Shown: one piece after another, positions 22,293-33,400 of the stretch | How positions within the stretch are numbered: position 1 is the stretch's first letter | Layout of the letters: every line of letters starts with the position of its first letter | Origin: Antedon mediterranea | Lineage: Eukaryota > Echinodermata > Crinoidea > Comatulida > Antedonidae | DNA length: 64,000 bases | Direction of reading: 5' to 3' | NCBI RefSeq assembly: GCF_964355755.1 | Contig: NC_092679.1 | Coordinates: forward strand, 2,666,001-2,730,000 | Notes under the pieces: generated by a model | Seen by the model: only the letters and a program-made list of their open reading frames with translations | The model's database searches: none | Told to the model about the DNA's origin: nothing | Translations under genes and position numbers: made by a program

Positions 22293-24169
22293 CCCAATGG
22301 CGTCTTCAATGCCACTAGGCCATTAGTCTTCTTGGTTTCTCCGGTCATCAAATAGGCATGATCGACTCCAATTAAGATGTCTATCGGCCCACCTCGTCTT
22401 CTCAGAGTATTCTTCATATTAAAAAATTTCTCTAAATTTTTTATGTTGACACTGTTCACATCGTTGATGGTCAGCATTTCTAAGGCTTTGATGTTGTGAA
22501 CAGACGAATCCATTCCCTGCAACTTTATTTCACACAACCGTGACTCGAAGATTTCTTCCACGCCTCCTACTTTGGTTATTGCTGCAGCCACACTCTTTCC
22601 ACCAATCCCCAATTTGTTGGCGAAATCCGTTCTCACAAAAGTTCCCTGTGACCCAAGATCCAGCATAACGTTTGCCACATGACTCCCATTTTTCCCAATC
22701 ACTTCTACGTCTAGAACACACAGCAAAGGCTCCTTATCACCAATAACACTCACATGGCCGACACCAGCTTTCTTTGTTAAATGAAGAAGTTTGTGGTGAT
22801 ACCTGTTACAGTTGTTCTCGCCCATCTTTTCTCCACATACCTTTTTTCTTGAGCAATTACTCAGCCGATGGTTGCGTCCTGCTATCTTGAGGCAGGAAAA
22901 GCATGCATGATTAGATTTTGCCAGCTCGAATCGATCTTCTACTTTCATCTGGCTAAACTTCTCACACTCATCTGGCCAATGTGCATCAGACTTGCATATC
23001 CAGCACTTTGGAAACTTCTCTTTTGCAGAACTCTGTGAAGGAACTGAAGCATTAACGTTATTTACCTGGCGTTTCTTCTGTCTCGACTGTTGAACTTCAG
23101 CCGTAGCGTTGGTAGTGTTCCCAAACACTGGATCATTGATCTCCTTTGCCGATGCTTTGACAAACTTCACCACATCACTTAAGCCAGGTACAACTCCCTT
23201 TTCCTTCAGCTTGTAATTCGCTCCTTGCCATCGGTTCTGCAGGAATCTCGGCAACTTATCAATTATCTGCTTTAGACTACTCTGATTGTTAAGTTCATTA
23301 AGAAAACCTAAAGCTAACAGTGCTTCATGGCAGTTCTCCAGATCATCCGCAAAGTCGCCTAGCTTAGATGCATCAATTTTGGGCCGGTCCAATACTTTCC
23401 CAATCCATGCTTGCACAATAACGGCTGTGTTACCATATCTGTCTTTAAGAGTTTTGCAAGCTGATTGGTACCCTTCATTAGGGGGCTTCAATACACAATA
23501 CTGGATCGATTGTAACGCCTTGCCAGCGCACAAAGACATTAAAGTGTTTAACTTTACCTTGTCTTCTGGAATACCAGAGACAGTATTATTAAAGGAAGTA
23601 ATAAATGCATGGTAATACAGTGGATCGCCTTCGTACTGCCTTATTGGAGTCTGTGGCAAAGTTAATGCTTTAAACAGACTTACTAAAGTGTTATCTACGT
23701 TAGATACACCAGTACCACCACCACTAGAATCAGATGTATTATCTACATTATTAGACACATCATCGGATACACTAACATTAGGTATATTTTCTATCGGTAC
23801 ACTATCAGACACATTATTTGTTACATTACTTATAAGTACATCATCAGATTCATTATCTATAGATACGTTCTCTTGGATTACCTCATCCCTTGTTACTTCA
23901 AATCTTGCCATTGCGGTCATGAATTGATCCTGGCAGTGATTCATCCACTCTTGTTCTGTCTCGTATTCCTCTTCATCTTTTATCTTTTCGACCAAACTGT
24001 CATGGGACTCTTCTACAAGCTCAAACCGCGTCTTTGCTTTTGCCTTCGCAGTGGAAATCTCCGCTTCAGAAGCTTTCCTTTCCATTAAATGTGATAACTC
24101 GTTTATCACCCTCGTGAGGTTCCCCTTCCGGTTCCTCCTGTTTATCCGCAGTTGGTCAATCGTAGCCAT
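22241..24169 (-). CDS. gag-pro: BEL/Pao gag with zinc knuckles and aspartic protease
   Basis: 642 residues starting 36 bases after the 5' LTR. An N-terminal charged helical region is followed by an Asn/Asp/Ser-rich linker (about 100-165). Next is the Pao-type gag domain (about 170-330; LPQTPIRQYEGDP, LPRFLQNRWQGA). Zinc knuckles begin at C389 (CWICKSDAHWPDEC, C-x2-C-x4-H-x4-C) and C423 (CFSCLK...H...C), followed by a CNRYHHKLLH segment. The protease has DLGS at 504-507 and the family's IDILIGVDHAYLM and TPLGWAVFG strings near the end. D-L-G replaces the usual D-S/T-G. The ORF ends just after TPLGWAVFG, where pol continues in another frame. Confidence 0.92.
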   Translation of the reverse strand: MATIDQLRINRRNRKGNLTRVINELSHLMERKASEAEISTAKAKAKTRFELVEESHDSLVEKIKDEEEYETEQEWMNHCQDQFMTAMARFEVTRDEVIQENVSIDNESDDVLISNVTNNVSDSVPIENIPNVSVSDDVSNNVDNTSDSSGGGTGVSNVDNTLVSLFKALTLPQTPIRQYEGDPLYYHAFITSFNNTVSGIPEDKVKLNTLMSLCAGKALQSIQYCVLKPPNEGYQSACKTLKDRYGNTAVIVQAWIGKVLDRPKIDASKLGDFADDLENCHEALLALGFLNELNNQSSLKQIIDKLPRFLQNRWQGANYKLKEKGVVPGLSDVVKFVKASAKEINDPVFGNTTNATAEVQQSRQKKRQVNNVNASVPSQSSAKEKFPKCWICKSDAHWPDECEKFSQMKVEDRFELAKSNHACFSCLKIAGRNHRLSNCSRKKVCGEKMGENNCNRYHHKLLHLTKKAGVGHVSVIGDKEPLLCVLDVEVIGKNGSHVANVMLDLGSQGTFVRTDFANKLGIGGKSVAAAITKVGGVEEIFESRLCEIKLQGMDSSVHNIKALEMLTINDVNSVNIKNLEKFFNMKNTLRRRGGPIDILIGVDHAYLMTGETKKTNGLVALKTPLGWAVFGGTRRMQGLTRL

Positions 24170-24205
24170 CGTTGCTCTTCTCTGGTTAGCAGCAGTTAAT
24201 TGAAT

Positions 24206-25319
24206 TGTACAGAAAAGGTCGGACGACTACACACAGGTTAGCAAATGAGTAGATATACCACGGGAATAAGTTTGAGATGAATCTGTTTATTAAACGTCTC
24301 ATTCAATTCTACAAATAAATACAGAAAAGAATCATAAACAACCTTTAACCTTATACCATAGCATATAACCTCAATAATCATTTACAAATCTCCATACCAA
24401 CATTCAATCATAAATAAACTGTTAAAAGCATAATCAAATATAAACAATACTAAGTATTAAAATACAGATACAATAATGTTTCTCATACACTTGTCATTAA
24501 TGTTCTTGGTAACTTTCATCATAATACCACATTTTACATAGATTTTAACATGACTCACAACTTTGCCGGGCATAAATACTTCCAGATTATACAGCGTACA
24601 GTTTCTACAGTTACGTTCTCAGGTTAGCAAAAGCACATGAATAACTCCATAGCCTAAAACAATATAATTATATTCATTATGTATCAATATCCCTGCTTAA
24701 CTCATACGTATAAACAAACCTCCATTCAGAACAAAAAGCAACTCTGATCTATAAATAATGTTAACCTACAGCAAAGTTAAGTCGACGCGAGGTCAGATAC
24801 GAATCACTCATGCGTGACGGATCAAATTCAGAGTGAACATTCTTATGCAACCGGTCTATACCTAGAAATTCTAAGTTACATACATAGCATCTAAAGAATC
24901 AACATTATCATGTGAACCAATATATCGGATACTAAATTTAGCCTAAATATATTTTAGGAATATTACAAAATGTTTCGGTCTATCATCATAACAACCTTGT
25001 CTTATATAGTCTACCGTATCACTCAAAATGGCGGCTACCACGATGCAGCACATGTTCAAGATAAATCTCATAATTAAAGGCAAAATATCGTAACTATGAC
25101 TAAACAAATAGTATCACATAAATATAATAAACTTACATTTATCATTGTAATTTACACAAGCAATCGTACGGAACAGATCACGGAAATATAGACGGAATTT
25201 CCGGACAGCTCAATTACACATGTCTACAGTAACTCGACTATAGCTGAACTGTACCACACAACCGTAGGTGGCAGCAAATATTACTCGATCGTATATAAGA
25301 TTATCGCAATAATCCTACA
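24206..25319 (-). repeat. 5' LTR of the BEL/Pao element
   Basis: This is the upstream LTR in the element's direction and should hold its promoter and start site. It is 1114 bp, like its partner. A 36-nt leader separates it from the gag start codon. Confidence 0.95.
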
Positions 25320-25939
25320 ATGTCCATATATGGGCACATCAAATTTTTATGTCACAAAAAGTTTCATAGACAGAGCTTTATAACAAAATGTATACCTTCT
25401 TGAGATCTTCATGATTTCATCATTGTCACCGTCCTGCTCGTATTTTTCACACATGTCAAATAAATAAAAACATGAAATCAAATGAATGACAGTGGTGATC
25501 ATATGAATGAGAATTTGATAATGTCAGCAATGTGATAATGTCATCAACGATTGCAATGGCATGATAGTGATAAGGTTTACGGATTACAGTAATTGTTTGA
25601 CGTAAAATGTACAAAATACAACCATGAATGTTGATGGCTGAAATGGTGATGATGTAATACAATTAGTATATTTATTATGATATAATAATTGTTTACACAG
25701 CAAACTGTACATAAAAACTACATTATCTTCCCACTTAGATATAATATAATATATATTTATTTTCATTTTGTACATATGGAAATAAAAATGACGCAACAAA
25801 GCATCACAAACCTACAAGACTTTCTTAAAAACAAAATGAGTATAATTATTTCCACATTTTTTAAATACAAAAACCCTGTTTGCTGGTATAACAGCAGTAA
25901 AATGGCTAATTATTATATATAGTATATACAACAAACTCA

Positions 25940-26275
25940 TGAGGAAAGGGACAAATATAACGAGGAAAGGGACAAATATTAAAGGGACAAATATAACAGG
26001 GACAAACATAAAAGAGAAAGGGACAAATATTAAAGGGGAAAGGGACAAATATATAGGAGAAGGGACAAATATATAGGGGAAGGAATAAATATATAGGGAA
26101 AAGTGACAAATAGTAAAGGGGAAAGGGGCTGATAATAAAGAAGAAATTGACAAATAGTAAAGGGGAAAGCGACTGATATAAAGAGGAAAGTGACAAATAG
26201 TAAAGAGGAAAGGGACTGATATAAAGAGGAAAGTGACAAATATAAATGGAAAAGGGACAACTATAAATTGAGTTG
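25940..26275. repeat. GA-rich minisatellite ('ggggaaagggacaaatat')
   Basis: About 17 copies of a roughly 18-21-bp unit, 'aaagggacaaatata' or 'aaagtgacaaatagtaaag'. Lengthy open frames on the minus strand here (FIFVPF-like, very hydrophobic) arise from the repeat and are not genes. Confidence 0.85.
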
Positions 26276-26809
26276 GGGTGTAAGCAGCATCGCAATAGTG
26301 TAAACAAGTTATACCATAAGAGAGAAAAAAAAAATTAGACAAATTATATTTTAAGTACATTATCATCAAAGCATGTTTCAATACGCATATGATATTCTGC
26401 AACATAAGACACTGTATGCAAATAGATATTGTAATAATATGTAAATATACACTCCTTATTAGGGCATTAACACCTGGTTTTAGGTTAATAATACTGTAAA
26501 TAATATATAAATATATTAACATTAAATAAAATATTTTCAAAGGCAAGTGTGTAAAATAATGAATATACAGTACATTAGGATATAAATATTTCTTTGTTAG
26601 CCATGATAAGTGATTACTTAAATGAATACTGTATCTTTTAGAATACATTATTGAGTTAGCAGCAGTAGAGAAAAGAAGACAAGTTAATTAACAATTTAAT
26701 TCAACCTAAATTGGGTGTGACCTCCATACTAAAGACATTAACATGACAATTTGCTACAGATGCCAACATGAAGCAGATGCCAGACTATTATTAAAATCAC
26801 TACTTAAAC

Positions 26810-26893
26810 ATCAGGTGATTAATAAATTAATCATGTGACCAGTCATCATGTAACCAGTCATCATGTGACCAGCCATCATGTGACCAGTAATAT
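26810..26893. repeat. 16-bp tandem repeat
   Basis: About four copies of 'tcatcatgtgaccagt'. Confidence 0.85.
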
Positions 26894-29690
26894 GACCACA
26901 CAAACATCATCATGAAAATAGAGTAATTAAAATAAAAGCGAGTTACTCATTTACATACTGAATTTGTATGTATTTGATTACTATAAATAAACCTGTTTTT
27001 GTTGTTACTGGCCGTTATATATATAATAATAATTATTAGATATTGTCGTCAAATAGTAAATAACTTTATATAAAACTAAAACTACAGAAAACATTCAAAT
27101 TGAGATGTGTTCCATATCTTTATGGAGTTGTTTTATGATTAAACATTAGAATACAATTTATACTGTAAAAAACAAAACAAGAGCATAAATTCTGCTTTTA
27201 AACTATATTATAACTGCCCTTAAAATAAATAAAACATTTTCCATTTACAGACTCTTAATTTTAAGCCGTAAAAGACCAACTTGCTAAAGTAAATATTCCA
27301 TCCATTTTTTTATATTATTAGGTAGACACTCACTTTATAAACTGTACTGCGATATATATACACAATACTTATCATATTTACAAAAATAAGCAATACTTAA
27401 AACTAAGCTTTTTGTTACTCTTAAAGGTACTAAAGTTTATGTATGTCGGAATAATTCTTAATTATCGTAACATATAATAGTTCTAATTAATTCATAGGTT
27501 TTATAAAAGACATATTTGGTTTCTATCTGGTTTATATCTTCTTTGTTTATCACATTTTATTTACATAACTGAATTTTGTAGCCTTTAATTCTGAGAATAA
27601 TGAGTTAATTAATCATGATTTTACTTTCGATTTGTAATGATCGATGACCTAACAAGGTCAGGTCAAACTCAGGTGATACAGGTCAGCCCTGTGACACAGT
27701 ACTAAAATACATATTTGTTTTTGTTGATGTACCACAATAAAAACTATTTACTTTGTATAACTGCAGCATTTTGATATTGGAATGGGTTAGATTATATTTT
27801 GGGTCATTACTTTATACAGCAGATACTCACTCACACCAATGCAAGAACGCACCATAGCAACATGACACGGTAAAACAACAGAAGTTAAAAACTTTTTTTA
27901 TCCTAATGATATTCAGCATGAGTGTAAAAAACTCCATCCCCATCCACCAATGAACCCTTGACGTAGAGATTTTGGCAGAGAATAACCAAACGCAGCATTC
28001 AGTCTTCACAAATTGGTATAAATTTGAAGAAAAAAAATGACATTTAAACACAGCCAAATGGCTAAAGTAAAATTATTATTGGTCATACAGTTTAAGAGAT
28101 AGAGTTTAAGAGATAGAGTAACACATTTTGGGTTTTGATTATGACACTGTCTCATTGCATTGCATTGGTTTGAATAGATTTAAAGTATGAATTTCACTCA
28201 AACATCACATAGGTTAGCAATCACACTTAAGAAATATGCACTTTTAAGAACTCAGTGCTTAACAATTCTCACTTACAGTTACACCCTGTATTTTCAAACC
28301 ACTTTACATATGGAAATAAGTGTCAACTTAAATATTTACAATGTTCTCTACACAGATTGTCCACTCAAATAGGACCCTTGAGTTCCAAACATTTTTAAAA
28401 TGTAACCCTAAATTAGTAAAACAATTAAAATTAATGTCTATATTGTATACTAATGTTCTCAAATAGATTAAAGATGTATTGTCCCCCAAAAACATGAAAA
28501 ATGAAGATTAATTAAATCAGAATTTAAATAGGTTATTTTGTAGTTTTAATAAAGTTAATCCCTTCTTAAAAAAAAAAACAAAAAAAATTATGTTTTCTCA
28601 TACAAAATGACAAAATAAATGGTCAAATTCAGCCAAAAACCCATTGGCTGGCAGCCAATTTGGCTATATTTTGCATAAAATTACAGTTTTTTCAGGTAAA
28701 TACATGCATTTTTCGATTCAATTTTTGTTCAAAGTGGATAACTATTATGTGACATTAAAATGGTATATTCAAACAAAATTTTTTTTTCAGGGAGACAATA
28801 CATCTTTAAAACAAATGAGCAGTCGCACTTTTATTCTAAACTGAGTAGTCCCATTTTACACTATCTGCACATCATCCATTCATAGCATACATGCATCTGT
28901 ACACACATTCATACACATTTTTTAAATCGTTTTTGTTTTAAAAGCTACTTTCAAGGTATGTAATTATCATAACAATTTAAAATAATGATAGACTATACAT
29001 TACGGTTGATAATAATGGTTAAAATTAATTAAAATATGGTTCCCACTATTAATGCAAAACTCAAATATACAAAATGCACTGACGTAAACAAAGACATCAT
29101 ATGCTCTATAGTGCGAACCAACCCTTACACATTGAGTATTAGTAGAAGCAAGTACATAGCCAGGTGGGGTTCAAAGAAACCCCCAACCTCCATTTTTTAA
29201 AGAAAAGCTTTTTATCAAACTAGAGATAAGCAGGGGAAGTGATGGTAACCTTCAGTAGCTAGCTCATGGAAATTTTTACTCTGTACAAATTCTGGCTACA
29301 TGCTTGGCATAAGTATGATATTTATCAATGCAATACAAGTACTTAATCCAATTTAATATTTATTCCCATTTATAAACCACTTCCCATGTAGCTGAAACAC
29401 AATAGCGCGGTTCTTTCTTGATTGGAGAACAATGCAAAATAAATTGCCTTTTAAATAGAGGATGCCATTATTATCATTGTCATTATTAATATTATTATTA
29501 CTGTATTATTAATATTATTCTATATTTAAATTCCTATACTTGAAACTTCTTTAAAAAGTTTTTATACATAAATGATTCAAGCTGAATTGATTTGTATTGC
29601 ATAAGAAAATCTGCTATTAATCCAGCACACAAGGTTTTAGGGACAATACAAAGAGATAGAGTAAAGTGCTTATAATAAGTCACACATATT
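26894..29690. other. AT-rich intergenic stretch
   Basis: I see no exon, RNA gene or repeat array here. It lies downstream of the FRMD6-like gene's 3' end and upstream of the interrupted MITE. TTTATT near 29355 (AATAAA on the minus strand) is a possible distant polyadenylation signal for that gene. Confidence 0.45.
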
Positions 29691-29694
29691 GAAG

Positions 29695-29988
29695 TTGTTT
29701 GTGCCCAAATACGGTAGTGATTTGCCCAGATATGGTAGTGATATCATCGTGTACACAGGGGCGTTTCCAGCATTATAGATTAGGGGGGGGGGGGGCTAAA
29801 TATTTCATAAATGATAAAAATGATCCGGCAGGTTGCAGAAAAATAAAAATAGTCATTATTTTGTTTTAAAAAGTTAAATTTTAGAGGGGAGTTAAAGCCT
29901 GTTTAGCGCCCGCCTAAATCCGCGCCTGGTCCATATATGGGCACATCACATTTTTTGACACATAAAGTTTGATAGTGTAGACAGAGCT
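29695..29988. mobile_element. MITE, 'tctacactatcaaac' family, 5' truncated and interrupted
   Basis: It begins inside the element ('tgtgcccaaatacggtagtg') and ends with 'gtttgatagtgtagacagag' plus 'ctta'. It is split by a second small element at 29756-29928. Confidence 0.8.
29756..29928. mobile_element. small TIR element nested in a MITE (hAT-like ends)
   Basis: About 173 bp starting CAGGGGCG and ending CGCGCCTG, with a run of 14 G at about 29787. The flanks 'gtaca' and 'gtcca' look like a decayed target duplication of the MITE sequence. CAGGGGCG ends are typical of hAT non-autonomous elements. Confidence 0.55.
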
Positions 29989-30239
29989 TAATACTATGAA
30001 TTAACTCATCACTGGGAAGAGTTAGGTAACCAGCTCTAATCAGATTCTATACATTTTACATTTTAGTATGTAATACAGCTAATAAAAGGCTAAATACTCG
30101 CATGATCCTTATACCATGAAACATACAAAAATGGCTACCTGAGCATTCACAAGGGAATGTTAAAAAAACACCCTCATTGAGCACCTGGGGCTGTCAAAAA
30201 ACTACCTCGGCATATCTTCACTGCCTACTGGAAAGAGAA

Positions 30240-30483
30240 ACATCTTAATGCTTAATCCGCTTGAGATAGTTAAGACATCACTGGAATGGCTACTTGAGTT
30301 CCCTGCTAAATGAATCCGCTTGGAATACTAAAGACATCTCTAAGATGGTTACTTGAGTTCACTGCTAAATGAATCCGCTTGGAATACTAAAGACATCACT
30401 AGAATGGTTACTTAAGTTCCCAGCTAAATGAATCTGCCTGCAACACTCAAGACATTCCTGAGATGGCTACTTGAGCTCCTGGG
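30240..30483. repeat. ~59-bp tandem repeat spanning the FRMD6-like stop codon
   Basis: About four copies of 'atggctacttgagttccc', 'tgctaaatgaatccgcttgg' and 'aatactaaagacatc'. The last copy overlaps the final codons and stop of the FRMD6-like gene. The rest forms the start of its 3' UTR. Confidence 0.85.
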
Positions 30484-33400
30484 GAAAGGTTAGGAGCAGA
30501 GTATGACACACATTCTTCTTTAATGACCCCTGACCCTCCTAAAAGTAGCATTTGTTCGCTTGCTGTCATCTTAGATGGTAAGGTCTGACACTTCAATCTA
30601 TTATTTCCTTGCTGTTCATACCTACCATCAATCGGTAAAGAGTTCAACCCTGACATTGTCTGATGCTTTGATAAATGCTGACTTGCTAACAAACTTGAGC
30701 TGTTATGCATGGAATGTATCTTATGGACATCCGAATCAATTGAACTGTGATTCACTAACGTTGTCAGCGATGTGTTGATGTCATTTGAATCAACGTTTAT
30801 TGTGACATCTTTGCCTGAACTTTGACTGCTAGGTGTCCGATATGGATCCGATTCTGTCCGGTATAATTCATTACTAGCTAAATTATCGTATGATTCTCCA
30901 CGTTGTTGGATTTGCATCAATAATAACGTGCGGTCGTTGCAGAGTGCGTTAAGAAACGGTGCTGTGGCGCCCTTTCCTTGGATTTCAGCTTGAATCTTTT
31001 GCCGATCGATGCTGGCTAATGGTCTCAATAGTGGAGACGCTCTTCTTCGGTCTTTTGTGTTTTCTTTTCTGTGAGTACAACGAAGGTCCTCTGGTTCATC
31101 ATCCTAGAAAAGAAAAAAGATTATAAGTATAAGTTATATTCTTCAATTTATCTTTAAATAATCTTGGACTAAGGCTGTACTGAATTTACAAAATTTGTAA
31201 GCACCCGTAACCAGTTTCTTTTATTCCAGTCAACCGTTTTAAACGGTGTGTACTCTGAAAATTTGGTAAGTCAATTCCAGCCTCTAAAGGCCCGCTAAAT
31301 CCAGACAGAGAGCAATTAAAATGAATAATTAATGAGAAAGTTATGCAGACATAATACCTAGAACTTCACGTTTTGTGCACTCTGCGTATGCTGAAAATTA
31401 ATTTATGAAATGAAAGGTGCAAGAGAGTTGAATACTATAACACCTACCTCATCATCAGATAATTCAGAATCACTAGCAGAACTTCTAAAACCACCAACTG
31501 AATTAACTGTTGTACCTAATGAGTTGCTTAGACCATGTTGCAGAGGAAGCTCTGGCACTGATATCGGGAAGTTGTTGTTACCTAATGAAAGAAAAAAAAT
31601 AGATTATTTATTTGTTTGTAATTTTTTTCATAAAATATCAAGTTTTACAATGATTAGTTTTTAATATAAAATATTTCATTTCTTTGTGTTTTGTATTTGA
31701 AGTTTATTAGTGGATTCAGATTAGGGCATAGAGAGTCACATGTTTCCGCAGCGGCCAAAACATAGTTATCGGTTAACTTTTTAATAATAAAGTGCGTATG
31801 ATTAGTCATTACCAATCACATCGCAACAATTTGTCCTTCAGGTCAAAGGTTAAAAATTATTGCATGTATCCGATTATTATCTGATTTAAATGAGATAATT
31901 ATTCGTTAATTTTTCGGGTTAAACCCTGTTTCTACAGGCAGTTGGTTAATTTTTATTGGTGAATTATCGGTTAATTTTGTTAGCGATAAAAGCGTACAAA
32001 CCTAATATGTTTTCTCTGCGAGTGAGCGTGCTATCGAGTTGTGTAGACGCCAGCATCGCAGATTTTGTTTTTTTCCTCAAAACCTCTTCTGGTATATAAG
32101 CTAAGTCATCATACTCATTCTCTGCTGTAGGGATATTTTAAAATAACATTAGAAAAAAAAATACAAATAAGATATCAAAAATGATGATGGCGTACCTGCT
32201 GCTTCCTATGGTTTGAATCTAACCCCTAGCCATCAGCGGTGGTGGTCTAAAGGTATGAATGAATGCCAGGCTAGTGTCATCTAGAAGTCATGGGTTCGAG
32301 TCACATTCGATAATTACAATTATGTCAGAATAGGGTAAATATCTGACCAAATAAAAAATACTCACATACACCCAAGGACTAAGGAAAGGGTTGATTTTTA
32401 CCCACCACATGGATCATTTGGATACAAATTTAACTAGGATGAACTTTAACCTTTATATTTATATGATACTATCGAATTCTCAGTCTGTTAATGCTCCCTG
32501 TTTTGGTTTCATTAAATTGTATTTATTTTTAGATATAGGCGATTAAATTGAATAACTTAATATAACACTATTAATCTTAACAATAACAATATTATAATTG
32601 AAAAGATGATAACATTACTACGCTGTATTTCAAAATAAAAATGATACCAAATAAAATAAACAAACTTAAATAAACATTCGTTCAAGAGCGCTCCATACCT
32701 TCACTTAGACTTTTCTCCATTGGAGGTCGTTCATCAGAGACGATACCAGACGTGGTGGCTGAACTACCATGACTGACAACTGATCGACGTTGTAATTCCT
32801 TCTTGTTCGATACGTCAGTGAATGATATCGTCATGGAGCTATCTAGATCTGACCACGAGACGTCTGTACTGATGTATGATTCACGGTACCGTTTCTTATC
32901 TATAATAAAAAATGTTTTTGTGATTAAACAATACTGTTATTTTTTTTGTAGATAACAATTCATTTTATTACAGTGGAATCCCCAGGGATACCTCCTTGTG
33001 ACCAACAAAGTGTACCCTTAATATGGGTGTGTTATGAACAGGACATTGAGCGTGCCATGCCAAGATAAGAACTCGTAACAGTCCTTTGATTTGATGTCTG
33101 GCTGCAACAAATACCAACCGTACTACGTACTTGTACATATTCTCTACAGCGCACAGTGTCCAATAAGTGGCGTGAAACTGATTCTGTTGCAGCCACAGAT
33201 AAACCCTATGATCTATGGAGCTCAGCATCCTGTTGATAGATTGCCTTGGTAATAGTGTTAAAACATATTTACCCATCATTCGATTCATGAAAAAATGTCC
33301 CCTTAATAGAGGTGTCCCTTGAATGCGCCTGTCCCAAAGGAGAGGTTCCACCAGGGAGTTGTAATTAGATTAGATCTGTCTACTATAATATTTCTTTTTA

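Larger units (their letters stand above)
17650..25319 (-). mobile_element. full-length BEL/Pao LTR retrotransposon
   Basis: The element is 7670 bp with two LTRs of exactly 1114 bp, both TG...CA when read on either strand. It is flanked by the 5-bp direct repeat ATGTC (17645-17649 and 25320-25324), as expected for BEL/Pao integrase. Internally, on the minus strand, are a gag-protease ORF and a pol ORF with reverse transcriptase, RNase H and integrase. The LTRs look identical by eye, and both ORFs are open through their full expected length, so insertion was recent. The target was a MITE. Confidence 0.95.
17535..25380. mobile_element. MITE, 'tctacactatcaaac' family, interrupted by the BEL/Pao element
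   Basis: The left part (17535-17649) starts AAAGCTCTGTCTACACTGTC and breaks after 'catcatcatgtc'. The right part (25320-25380) resumes at 'atgtccatatatgggcacat' and ends in the opposite TIR, 'cagagctttа' type, at 25380. The two halves make a normal family member of about 175 bp once the inserted retrotransposon and its 5-bp duplication are set aside. Confidence 0.85.

Noticed and set aside
25812-26648. 278-codon minus-strand ORF rich in Phe, Ile, Ser and Pro
   Set aside because: It runs through the GA-rich minisatellite, is extremely repetitive, and overlaps similar ORFs in the other frames. It has no protein-family signature.
27630-27700. Cluster of aggtca half-sites (nuclear-receptor element)
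   Set aside because: A few AGGTCA-like hexamers in repeat-bearing intergenic DNA are expected by chance. No conserved spacing or nearby promoter was seen.
33075-33185. Minus-strand translation ATYWTLCAVENMYKYVV, resembling the last FERM helix
   Set aside because: Its phases fit neither the preceding exon (ending in phase 2) nor the next one. The exon at 33462-33559 supplies the true helix (SKHLLRL...) with correct phases and splice sites. The segment is repeat-derived.
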